In this document: positions 1 through 6,196 of the stretch, one piece after another
Position numbering within the stretch: position 1 is the first letter of the stretch
How the letters are laid out: each line of letters begins with the position of its first letter
DNA from: Hydrogenophaga sp.
GTDB lineage: Bacteria; Pseudomonadota; Gammaproteobacteria; Burkholderiales; Burkholderiaceae_C
Direction: 5' to 3'
DNA: 9,074 nucleotides
Assembly (NCBI GenBank): GCA_030684755.1
Contig: JAUXXN010000441.1
Span: 1-9,074, forward strand
The notes under the pieces: generated by a model
The model's input: only the letters and a program-made list of their open reading frames with translations
Told to the model about the DNA's origin: nothing
Databases searched by the model: none
Translations under genes and position numbers: made by a program

Positions 1-38
1 TTGACGATCACGCGATCGGCGAGAGGACGAAGGTTCAT
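1..38 (-). CDS. groES: GroES co-chaperonin, first 12 codons only (runs off the left edge)
   Basis: Reading the minus strand from position 38 gives MNLRPLADRVIV, the characteristic start of the 10-kDa co-chaperonin that caps GroEL during ATP-driven protein folding in the cytoplasm. Only 12 codons plus two bases lie in the window. An AGGAG ribosome binding site (complement of 44-48) sits five bases before the ATG, which makes this start secure. A CIRCE operator and promoter lie about 95-150 bp upstream, the usual arrangement for a groESL operon under the HrcA repressor, so groEL is expected to follow outside the window. Identity rests on the short N-terminus, the ribosome binding site and the CIRCE context together. 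Confidence 0.92.
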   Translation of the reverse strand, partial: MNLRPLADRVIV

Positions 39-131
39 TGCATCTCCTGATATAGAACGGAAAAAGTGGATTCAGATCGGTGCCGCCCTGCTCAGCATGG
101 GCGTCACCGTGGAACGACTGGGCAGCGGGTG

Positions 132-158
132 TTAGCACTCACCGCCAGCGAGTGCTAA
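132..158 (-). promoter_or_regulatory. CIRCE operator (HrcA repressor binding site) of groES
   Basis: A perfect inverted repeat TTAGCACTC-N9-GAGTGCTAA occupies 132-140 and 150-158. This is the consensus CIRCE element bound by the heat-shock repressor HrcA. Read toward groES it begins at the last base of the -10 hexamer and covers the expected transcription start, so bound HrcA should block initiation, and the element would also be present in the mRNA leader. No hrcA gene is visible in the window. Confidence 0.96.
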
Positions 159-187
159 TGATAAGGGCGGCACTGGGGCTTTTCAAG
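158..187 (-). promoter_or_regulatory. groES promoter (sigma70-like, with sigma32-like -35)
   Basis: On the minus strand, TTGAAA (186-181) and TATCAT (163-158) are separated by exactly 17 bp, each close to the sigma70 consensus. The -35 lies within CTTGAAA (187-181), which equals the sigma32 -35 core. The CCTTATCA stretch 14 bp downstream is only a poor match to the sigma32 -10, so dual sigma use is an inference. The start point would fall near 151, inside CIRCE, giving a groES leader of roughly 110 nt. Confidence 0.75.
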
Positions 188-317
188 ACCAGAGCAGAAG
201 AAAACGTGAACAGACGACACCGGTCCTTGGGCGTGATGTGGTCGGGTTAGCCATGGTTGCGCTTGGATTTGCTCAGGCTTGGCTCACGCCAGGGGGATGC
301 GTGCCTTGAGACGGGGC

Positions 318-2552
318 TCAGGTCGCTGGTTCGGGTGGGGTGGTGTCCGCAGCATTGAACGGCGGCTTCAACCCGTTGGACGGCAAGATGAAATAAAACG
401 TGCAACCCTCACCAGGGGCACTTTCAGCCCAAATACGACCATCGTGCCGTTGGATGATGCGTTGAGACAGTGCCAGGCCGGTACCGGTACCTTCGAAGTC
501 CATGGAATGGTGCTGGCGTTGGAACATGGCAAAAAGATTCTGTGCCTTGTCCACATCAAAGCCCACGCCGTTGTCGTTCACATAAAAGGTGTGACCGCCA
601 GTGGCGTTGGCTTTCCAGCCCACTTCAATGCGCGCTTTGACACGCGGACGGGTGTACTTCACGGAGTTGCTGAGCAAGTGGCGCCAGACCTGGGTCAGCA
701 GTTTGGCGTCTGCTTGAATGGTGGGCAGGTCTTGCGCAACCACCCATTCAATGGGGCGACCGGGTTTTTCCTCTTCCAACTGTGAAATCACACCTTCGAT
801 CATGGGTGCAAGGCTCACAGGTTGGAGGGTGATGGCGACACGGCCCAAGCGAACGTATTCCAGCAGGCCCTCCATCATGGCACTCAAGCGATAGCTGGCT
901 TTGGTCGTTGACCTGAGATATTGCAAGGCCACGTCATCAACAGATTCGCCCAATTGCTCCTCTAGAAGGTTCACAAAGCTGGAAATATGACGAAGCGGTG
1001 CACGAAGGTCGTGTGAAATCGTGTAACACAACTCATCAAGCTCCTTGACAGCCGCTTCCAGCTGTTGTGTGCGCTCGGTGATGCGTTGCTCCTGTTGGCG
1101 GTTGAGAGACTTCATCTCGTCTTCCAGCTTTTTGGTCTCTGTCATGTCGCGGGTGATGCTGGACAAGCCTTGCAGCTCGCCGGCTTCGTTGCGCAGCGCG
1201 GTCAGAACCGTGTGTGCCCAGAAGCGGGTGCCGTCTTCGCGGTGCCGCCAGCCAAGGGTTTCCCATTGGCCATGAGCTTTGGCCAGTTGCAACACGTGGT
1301 CGGGATCCATTTCGTCATCGGCGCTGTCGGTCGGCAGCAGAGCCCGGTAAGGACGACCCAGCATTTGCGCCGGGCTGTGTCCGTGCAAGCGCTGGGCGCT
1401 TTCGGTCCAGTCGCTGACGAGGCCTTCTGCGTCAATGAAGTAAATGCAGCAGTCCTTAACCGTATCCACCATCAGCCGGTAGCGCTGCTCAGTCTGGAAC
1501 AATTCAGCGGTTCGCTGGCGCACGCGCTCTTCCAGTTCGCGATGCGTGTTGCGCTCCAATATTTCGGCGCGGCGGTGTTCGCTGATGTCGTGCAGTTCAA
1601 TGAAGATCCCCTCGACCACGTCTTGCTGGTAGTCGGGGATGTAGTGAATCTCGACGAAATTGCGGGTGCCGTCGGTCGCAATACGCTCGACCTCAAAAAT
1701 CGCCACCTGCCCCGCGAGTGCGGCGGTCACGTGAGGGAAAATTTCTGGCAGTAAGTCTGGGTGTACCACCTCGCTCAGGTGTGATCCCACCATGTCGGTG
1801 GCCCGTTTGCCGTAGCGCGAAGCGTGGGCGGCGCTGGCAAAGCGACAGATCAAATCTTTGTCGTAGTAAGCCAGGCGGGTAGGCATACGGTCGGCGATAT
1901 GTTGCAAAAACTTGTCTTGAGCAACCACGCTTTGTGCAGCAGCTCTGCGATCAATGATGTTTACCAGCGTGGTGTTGATGTGCAAAAAATGGCCTTCTTC
2001 ATTGCACACCGCTGTGGATGACAGCAGGGCACGGAAACGGGTGCCGTTCTTGCGGATCAACTCGATTTCCATGGCTTCTTTTTGTCCACCTTCGCGCAAG
2101 GCTTCCAATCGGTCGTGCACCGCTTGGCGCCAGGAGGCGTCGATCAGGTCAAAAATATCGAGTTGATCCAGCGCCTCTTCCCGGCTGTAGCCCAGCCAGT
2201 CCAGCAAGGTCTGGTTGATTTTGACGAACCGGTGGTTGGCGTCTATTGACAAGTAGCCGCAGGGTGCGAACTCATACAGCGCGTGCGCTTGGTCCAGCGT
2301 TTGCTGAAGGACGCCCAGATCAAAAATGTCAAGCTGTCCTTGTGTCACTTCCCTGCTGTAACCCAGCCAGTCGAAAAAGGTCTGGGTGGGTTTGACGAGC
2401 CTGTGGTTTAAATCCGTCGGCACCGGATCGTGGGGGGTCTGCGTTGGGCTGGGTGCTTGCTGGTGGTTAAGCGTGTTTTCGCTTGGGGCTTCCGGTTGTT
2501 CCGGATGGGTGTGCTGGTCGTCGGCCTGTTGCGGTGGAAAAGGGGTGTCCAT
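318..2552 (-). CDS. Soluble multi-PAS sensor histidine kinase
   Basis: This is a 744-residue two-component sensor kinase counted from the ATG at 2552. A longer reading from a GTG at 2657 (779 aa) is possible, but neither start has a Shine-Dalgarno sequence. Order of parts: a low-complexity Gln/Pro/His-rich tail (1-45), a partial PAS copy (about 48-79), a PAS domain (88-202), a second PAS/PAC (212-325), a coiled coil (326-355), a third PAS/PAC (355-472, ending SSITRDMTE), a coiled coil, a HisKA dimerisation region with phospho-acceptor His514 in SHDLRAPLRHI, and a HATPase domain with Asn629 (HLLSNSVKYT), DNGVGF (660-665) and GTGTGL (688-693). No membrane segment is visible, so it should sense a cytoplasmic signal. 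The HisKA/HATPase part resembles the bacteriophytochrome-type kinase group, but there is no GAF or PHY chromophore domain. No response regulator is adjacent, so its partner and signal are unknown. The gene reads toward groES, and its stop is about 130 bp before the groES -35. Confidence 0.9.
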   Translation of the reverse strand: MDTPFPPQQADDQHTHPEQPEAPSENTLNHQQAPSPTQTPHDPVPTDLNHRLVKPTQTFFDWLGYSREVTQGQLDIFDLGVLQQTLDQAHALYEFAPCGYLSIDANHRFVKINQTLLDWLGYSREEALDQLDIFDLIDASWRQAVHDRLEALREGGQKEAMEIELIRKNGTRFRALLSSTAVCNEEGHFLHINTTLVNIIDRRAAAQSVVAQDKFLQHIADRMPTRLAYYDKDLICRFASAAHASRYGKRATDMVGSHLSEVVHPDLLPEIFPHVTAALAGQVAIFEVERIATDGTRNFVEIHYIPDYQQDVVEGIFIELHDISEHRRAEILERNTHRELEERVRQRTAELFQTEQRYRLMVDTVKDCCIYFIDAEGLVSDWTESAQRLHGHSPAQMLGRPYRALLPTDSADDEMDPDHVLQLAKAHGQWETLGWRHREDGTRFWAHTVLTALRNEAGELQGLSSITRDMTETKKLEDEMKSLNRQQEQRITERTQQLEAAVKELDELCYTISHDLRAPLRHISSFVNLLEEQLGESVDDVALQYLRSTTKASYRLSAMMEGLLEYVRLGRVAITLQPVSLAPMIEGVISQLEEEKPGRPIEWVVAQDLPTIQADAKLLTQVWRHLLSNSVKYTRPRVKARIEVGWKANATGGHTFYVNDNGVGFDVDKAQNLFAMFQRQHHSMDFEGTGTGLALSQRIIQRHDGRIWAESAPGEGCTFYFILPSNGLKPPFNAADTTPPEPAT
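2145..2411 (-). repeat. Partial in-frame PAS duplication within the kinase gene
   Basis: Two stretches 171 bp (57 codons) apart encode near-copies of the same PAS segment: 2316-2411 (kinase residues 48-79) and 2145-2240 (residues 105-136). By hand alignment 22 of 32 residues are identical, including the shared blocks DWLGYSRE and QLDIFDL, and the DNA also shares runs such as cccagccag. The upstream copy lacks the start of a PAS fold (the FAPCGYLSID part of the intact copy) and its C-terminal half, so it is a fragment, not a complete extra domain. Confidence 0.8.
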
Positions 2553-2668
2553 AGATGAGGGCGTCAAATCGTTGAAATGCACACCGGTCAAGGTTCGTTC
2601 AAAGCGAAGGCGGTAGAAGAGGTTCCGGGTTGATATCCTGTGACTGGATTCAATCACTGCAAGAGCGT

Positions 2669-2695
2669 AACAAAACCTTCTGCGTTTGGCGCAAA
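2669..2695 (-). terminator. Weak intrinsic terminator-like hairpin
   Basis: On the minus strand TTTGCG (2695-2690) can pair with CGCAGA (2684-2679) across a CCAAA loop, followed by a T-rich tail GGTTTTGTT. The stem has 6 pairs including one G-U. It could end transcripts coming from metK, but the stem is short. Confidence 0.3.
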
Positions 2696-2896
2696 GATTT
2701 GTACTCTAAGCAGCACCTAATTGCAGGCTTTACGGTAGGCGAGACGCAAGATGCGCGCCAAGACGCTGGGGTTGGGCAAGCAGAGCCGCCGATCCCTCTC
2801 GGCCTTGCTGCATACAGGCCTTTTGGTTGGGCGACCGAATGCCATGGCAGGGCAGCGGCTTTGTGGCTATCGCGCTCCAACCACTGTGCGGCATGA

Positions 2897-2929
2897 GCGC
2901 TCCCACACGCACATTGGCGGGTAGGGCGC
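2897..2929 (-). terminator. Stable hairpin in the metK 3' region
   Basis: Starting about 11 bases after the metK stop, the minus strand can fold GCGCCCTACCCGC (2929-2917) against GCGTGTGGGAGCGC (2910-2897) around a CAATGT loop, giving about 12 pairs with one bulged A and one mismatch. There is no U-run after it, so it is more likely an mRNA 3'-end stabiliser or a Rho-assisted site than a classic intrinsic terminator. Confidence 0.45.
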
Positions 2930-2940
2930 CCAGCAGGTGC

Positions 2941-4125
2941 TTATTTGATGCCCGCCGCCGCGCGCAGTGCCTGCGCTTTGTCGGTGCGTTCCCAGGTGAA
3001 ATCGGGTTCTTCGCGACCGAAGTGGCCATAAGCGGCAGTCTTTTGGTAAATGGGGCGCAGAAGGTCCAACATCTGGATGATGCCTTTGGGGCGCAGGTCG
3101 AAGTGTTCGTTCACCAAGGCGGCGATCTGTTCGTCAGAGATCACGCCCGTGCCTTCGGTGTACACCGTCACGTTCATGGGCTTGGCCACACCAATGGCGT
3201 AAGCCACTTGAATTTGGCACTGCTTGGCCAGCCCAGCGGCCACGATGTTTTTGGCCACATAGCGCGCAGCGTAGGCGGCTGAGCGGTCTACTTTGCTCGG
3301 GTCTTTGCCGCTGAACGCGCCACCGCCGTGGGGGCAGGCGCCGCCGTAGGTGTCTACGATGATCTTGCGCCCGGTCAGGCCGCAGTCACCCTGTGGGCCG
3401 CCAATGACAAAACGCCCGGTTGGGTTGATCAGGTAGCGGGTGTTTTGCAGCCATGCTTTGGGCAGCACGGGTTTGATGATTTCTTCAATGACGGCCTCAA
3501 TGAAGCTGTCCTTCATTTTGGTGGCGGTCTCGGATTGGTCTGGGCTGTGCTGGGTGGACAGCACCACCGTGTCGATGCTGTGGGGCCTGCCGTCCACGTA
3601 ACGCATGGTGACCTGACTTTTGGCGTCGGGACGCAAAAAAGGCAGACGGCCGTCTTTGCGCAATTGGGCCTGGCGCTCCACCAGGCGGTGGGCGTAGTAG
3701 ATGGGCGCTGGCATCAGTTCGGGCGTTTCATCGCAGGCGTAGCCAAACATCAGGCCTTGGTCGCCCGCACCAATGTTCAGGTGATCGTCACTGGCGTGGT
3801 CCACGCCCTGGGCGATGTCGTTGCTCTGCTTGTCGTATGCCACCAGCACCGCGCAGCCTTTGTAGTCGATGCCGTATTCGGTGTTGTCGTAACCAATACG
3901 CTTGATGGTGTCGCGCGCCACTTGGATGTAATCGACGTGGGCGTTGGTGGTGATTTCGCCTGCGAGCACCACCAAGCCCGTGTTGGTCAGGGTTTCGGCG
4001 GCCACGCGGCTGCGTGGGTCTTGCGCAAAAATCGCGTCAAGGATCGCGTCGGAAATCTGGTCAGCGACTTTGTCAGGGTGGCCTTCAGAGACGGATTCCG
4101 AGGTGAAGAGAAAATCGTTCGCCAT
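2941..4125 (-). CDS. metK: S-adenosylmethionine synthase
   Basis: MetK is the cytoplasmic enzyme that makes S-adenosylmethionine from L-methionine and ATP, releasing phosphate and diphosphate. SAM is the methyl donor for methyltransferases and the precursor for polyamines and other products. The 394-residue product is full family length. Visible signatures are GHPDK (15-19, with the catalytic His16), the loop [12 protein letters not shown] (98-109), the first PROSITE-type motif [12 protein letters not shown] (119-130) and the glycine-rich [16 protein letters not shown] (267-282). The ATG at 4125 has a GGAG ribosome binding site five bases upstream. The gene stands alone on the minus strand, divergent from the lipid A acyltransferase pair. 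Its structured leader is described separately. No truncation or missing key residue was noticed. Confidence 0.98.
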   Translation of the reverse strand: MANDFLFTSESVSEGHPDKVADQISDAILDAIFAQDPRSRVAAETLTNTGLVVLAGEITTNAHVDYIQVARDTIKRIGYDNTEYGIDYKGCAVLVAYDKQSNDIAQGVDHASDDHLNIGAGDQGLMFGYACDETPELMPAPIYYAHRLVERQAQLRKDGRLPFLRPDAKSQVTMRYVDGRPHSIDTVVLSTQHSPDQSETATKMKDSFIEAVIEEIIKPVLPKAWLQNTRYLINPTGRFVIGGPQGDCGLTGRKIIVDTYGGACPHGGGAFSGKDPSKVDRSAAYAARYVAKNIVAAGLAKQCQIQVAYAIGVAKPMNVTVYTEGTGVISDEQIAALVNEHFDLRPKGIIQMLDLLRPIYQKTAAYGHFGREEPDFTWERTDKAQALRAAAGIK

Positions 4126-4231
4126 ATAAACTCCAATGATGGTGGATCGGCGTTGCCGGTCTGTCAGAGTTCGGCGAACGCTTTAGCGGAATTTGTGAAT
4201 CGCCCCGCAATTAGTTCAGTAACTCGGCGAT
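4126..4231 (-). promoter_or_regulatory. Structured metK 5' leader with possible Shine-Dalgarno switch
   Basis: If transcription starts near 4231, the leader begins ATCGCC and is about 105 nt. Competing pairings seen by eye: ATCGCC (4231-4226) with GGCGAT (4204-4199); GGCGA (4204-4200) with TCGCC (4177-4173); GCGG (4208-4205) with CCGC (4189-4186), which crosses the previous stem as an H-type pseudoknot; GAGTT (4225-4221) with AACTC (4171-4167); and that same AACTC with GAGTT of the ribosome binding site (4133-4129). The last two are mutually exclusive, as are the first two. This resembles a translational switch, but each stem is only 4-6 bp and no known SAM riboswitch consensus was recognised. 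Confidence 0.35.
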
Positions 4232-4237
4232 GGCGCG

Positions 4238-4243
4238 ATTTTA
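4238..4243 (-). promoter_or_regulatory. Probable metK -10 element
   Basis: TAAAAT on the minus strand matches the -10 consensus at five of six positions and would give a start at A4231. No good -35 hexamer is seen at 16-18 bp (AAAGAC at 17 bp is poor), so the assignment is tentative. Confidence 0.4.
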
Positions 4244-4325
4244 GTGCAAGCTTTTCCGCCGTCTTTCTTTGTTGCTCCAAGGCCTTGCTGCCGTGGGGCC
4301 ATGTTGTGCCTCTGTTGTGGACGCT

Positions 4326-5207
4326 TTGATTCGTTTTCTTTTTGTGTCTCTGAGCAAGCTGCCGCTGCCCTTGTTGCATGCCGGTGGTTGGCTGCTGGGT
4401 TGGTTGAGTTTTTTGTTCTCCAGGCGCTACCGCCGGAGGTTGCTGGAGAATGTGCGCCAAGGCGGTTTTCCCATGGGCGTGGCTTTGTCTTCGGTGGGTG
4501 AAGCCGGGAAGATGGTGGCAGAGTTGCCTCGTTTGTGGCTGGGTCGCCCGGTGCGGGTGGGCTGGGAAGGTGCGGCCCATATCGAGGCTGCGCAGGCCCA
4601 CGGCGTGGGTGTGCTGTACCTCACGCCGCACTTGGGCTGTTTTGAAATCACGGCGCAGGCACTAGCGGAGCGCTTTGGCGAACACATGCCCATCACAGTG
4701 CTGTACCGACCCGCTCGTCAGCCTTGGATGCGCGATTTCGTGGCCAACGCACGCAACCGCCCGGGTTTGCATACGGCACCCACCACGCTCGCGGGTGTCA
4801 AACAACTCATCAAGGCGCTCAAGTCGGGTCAAGCGGTGGGTTTGCTGCCTGACCAAGTGCCCCCGGCCGGGCAGGGCGTGTGGGCCCCTTTTTTTGGCCG
4901 CGATGCCTACACCATGACACTCTCGGCCCGCTTGGTTCACAGCGCCAAGGCGCAGCCTGTGCTGATCTGGGGAGAGCGACTGAGCTGGGGACGCGGGTTC
5001 TTGGTGCATGTTCGCCCCTTTGATCCAGCCCACACAGCGCCCATGTCCACCGACGCGACGCAAGCGGCGCAACAAATCAACCACGCCATGGAGGATCTGG
5101 TGCGTGAATGCCCGCAGCAATATTTGTGGTCTTATGCCCGCTACAAAAAACCTGCGGTAGCAGACGGCGTGGAGTCAACCTCCGCCAAGCCGAACGCTGG
5201 CTCATGA
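4326..5207 (+). CDS. lpxL: Lipid A late acyltransferase, LpxL/LpxM family (HX4E paralogue)
   Basis: This 293-residue protein belongs to the LpxL/HtrB family of inner-membrane enzymes that add secondary acyl chains from acyl-ACP to lipid A precursors on the cytoplasmic face. Evidence: an N-terminal hydrophobic segment (about 12-31, PLPLLHAGGWLLG then WLSFLF), a basic patch SRRYRRR, the catalytic HX4E motif in TPHLGCFE (His102, Glu107), LYRPARQPWM, LLPDQVPPAGQG and APFFGR in the usual order, and QQYLWSYARYKK at the C-terminus. The start is uncertain. The TTG at 4326 gives the family-typical beginning MIRFLFVSLSKLPLPLL, with a weak GGA a few bases upstream. A GTG at 4317 or a TTG at 4269 would lengthen it. 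The next gene is a paralogue 24 bp downstream, so the two are probably co-transcribed. Which acyl position it modifies cannot be told from sequence. Confidence 0.9.
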   Translation: MIRFLFVSLSKLPLPLLHAGGWLLGWLSFLFSRRYRRRLLENVRQGGFPMGVALSSVGEAGKMVAELPRLWLGRPVRVGWEGAAHIEAAQAHGVGVLYLTPHLGCFEITAQALAERFGEHMPITVLYRPARQPWMRDFVANARNRPGLHTAPTTLAGVKQLIKALKSGQAVGLLPDQVPPAGQGVWAPFFGRDAYTMTLSARLVHSAKAQPVLIWGERLSWGRGFLVHVRPFDPAHTAPMSTDATQAAQQINHAMEDLVRECPQQYLWSYARYKKPAVADGVESTSAKPNAGS

Positions 5208-5231
5208 CATCCATTCGATACTTATTCTTTT

Positions 5232-6152
5232 ATGCCCATGCCTTCTCCGAAGCCTGATACCCCGCGCGCCAACTTGGGCTGGACCAACCGTCTGGGCCTG
5301 GGCTTCATGCGCTTGTTGGCGGGTGTGCCGTTGCCCTGGATGCGCAGGCTCGGCTGGCTGGGTGGACAGGTGTTGCATGGTGTGGCGGCACGGCGCCGAC
5401 GCATTGCACGTACCAATTGGGCGCTGTGTTTTCCTCAACATAGCGAAGCCCAGCGCAACCGTGCAGTGCGCCAGCACTTTGTGTATTTTGTGCAAGCGTG
5501 GCTGGACCGCAGTTGGCTTTGGGAGGCCAACGAGGCCACCGTGCGTTCTCGTTTGCGTTTGGTGGGCGCCACCCACGAGCTGCAGGGCAACGCCCCCACG
5601 GTGATTTTTGCGCCGCACTTTGTGGGGTTGGATGCGGGTGGCACGGCCTTGAGTTTGTTTGTGCCGAGAAAATTCATCAGCGTTTATGCCGAGCAAGTTA
5701 ACAAGGCCGTGGACAGTTGGATACTGAAAGGTCGGATGCGCTATGGATTCAAGTTGGTGAACAAGCACCAGGGTTTACGGCCAGTGGTGCAGGCGTTGCG
5801 CACGGCCGAGGTGCTGTATTTTTTGCCTGATATGGACATGGGGCCTTCGGAGTCGGTCTTTGTGCCGTTCTTTGGTGTGTCAACAGCCACCGTGCCCACG
5901 CTGCCCCGTTTGGCACTGCTGGGTCAGGCCAAAGTCGTGCCTGTGGTCAGCCGCATCACACCCCAGGGTTACGACGTGGAGATTTTGCCCGCCTGGCCCA
6001 ATTACCCAGGAGCCGACGCGAAGGCCGACACTGCGTTGATGAACCAACGCTTGGAAGCCATGATCCAGACCATGCCTGAACAGTATTACTGGGTTCACAA
6101 ACGCTTCAAGACCCGACCGCCGGGCGAGCCTTCGTTTTACGGCAAAGACTGA
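5232..6152 (+). CDS. lpxL: Lipid A late acyltransferase, LpxL/LpxM family (HX4D paralogue)
   Basis: This 306-residue second member of the LpxL/LpxM family is expected to add another secondary acyl chain to lipid A at the inner membrane. Visible features: a hydrophobic N-terminal segment (about 21-52), the catalytic HX4D motif in FAPHFVGLDAGG (His129, Asp134), YAEQVNK, LPDMDMGPSESVFVPFFG (198-215), and the C-terminal EQYYWVHKRFKTRPPGEPSF shared by betaproteobacterial LpxL proteins. The ATG at 5232 lacks a Shine-Dalgarno sequence, and an ATG two codons later is equally possible. The gene follows its paralogue by 24 bp with no terminator, consistent with an operon or translational coupling. The two proteins share the fold and motif order but are clearly diverged, so this is an old duplication. 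The gene converges on engB with a 44-bp gap that holds only a GCAGCGCTGC palindrome and a short CTTG/CAAG stem. Confidence 0.93.
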   Translation: MPMPSPKPDTPRANLGWTNRLGLGFMRLLAGVPLPWMRRLGWLGGQVLHGVAARRRRIARTNWALCFPQHSEAQRNRAVRQHFVYFVQAWLDRSWLWEANEATVRSRLRLVGATHELQGNAPTVIFAPHFVGLDAGGTALSLFVPRKFISVYAEQVNKAVDSWILKGRMRYGFKLVNKHQGLRPVVQALRTAEVLYFLPDMDMGPSESVFVPFFGVSTATVPTLPRLALLGQAKVVPVVSRITPQGYDVEILPAWPNYPGADAKADTALMNQRLEAMIQTMPEQYYWVHKRFKTRPPGEPSFYGKD

Positions 6153-6196
6153 AGATCTGATGGTCAGTATTGGGCAGCGCTGCTTGCGAGCAAGAA

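Larger units (their letters stand above)
2553..2940. other. Non-coding spacer between metK and the kinase gene
   Basis: No convincing gene is seen in these 388 bp. Several frames are open for 70-90 codons on both strands, but they lack ribosome binding sites, recognisable motifs or conserved-looking composition, as expected by chance at this GC content. Visible structure includes a strong hairpin just after the metK stop (2897-2929), a stem-loop at 2776-2808 (GCAAG/CTTGC enclosing GCCGA/TCGGC with loop TCCCTC), and a weak terminator-like hairpin with a U-rich tail (2669-2695). The kinase promoter and possibly a longer N-terminus must lie in the left part, but no clear -35/-10 pair was found. 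Confidence 0.6.

Noticed and set aside
188..317. Terminator for the kinase gene
   Set aside because: Short hairpins such as TGGC-GTGA-GCCA occur after the stop, but none has a U-run or a convincing stem length.
279..785. 168-codon plus-strand frame over the end of the kinase gene
   Set aside because: It is opposite the HATPase domain of the kinase, which has all the expected motifs. The frame has no ribosome binding site or family resemblance.
2630..2896. Small ORFs on both strands in the metK-kinase spacer
   Set aside because: They have no Shine-Dalgarno sequence, no motif, and overlap one another in several frames. They are kept only as part of the spacer finding.
4126..4231. Assignment of the metK leader to a named SAM riboswitch class
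   Set aside because: The conserved bases I know for SAM-II, SAH and SAM/SAH riboswitches could not be matched, so no class name is given.
3328..4329. Long open frame (333 codons) on the plus strand across metK
   Set aside because: It is the antisense shadow of metK, whose minus-strand product matches the SAM synthase family along its full length. The plus-strand translation has no recognisable motif.
4164..4631. 155-codon minus-strand frame across the metK leader and the first acyltransferase
   Set aside because: It overlaps a well-supported gene on the other strand and the translation looks like low-complexity Gln/His/Arg noise.
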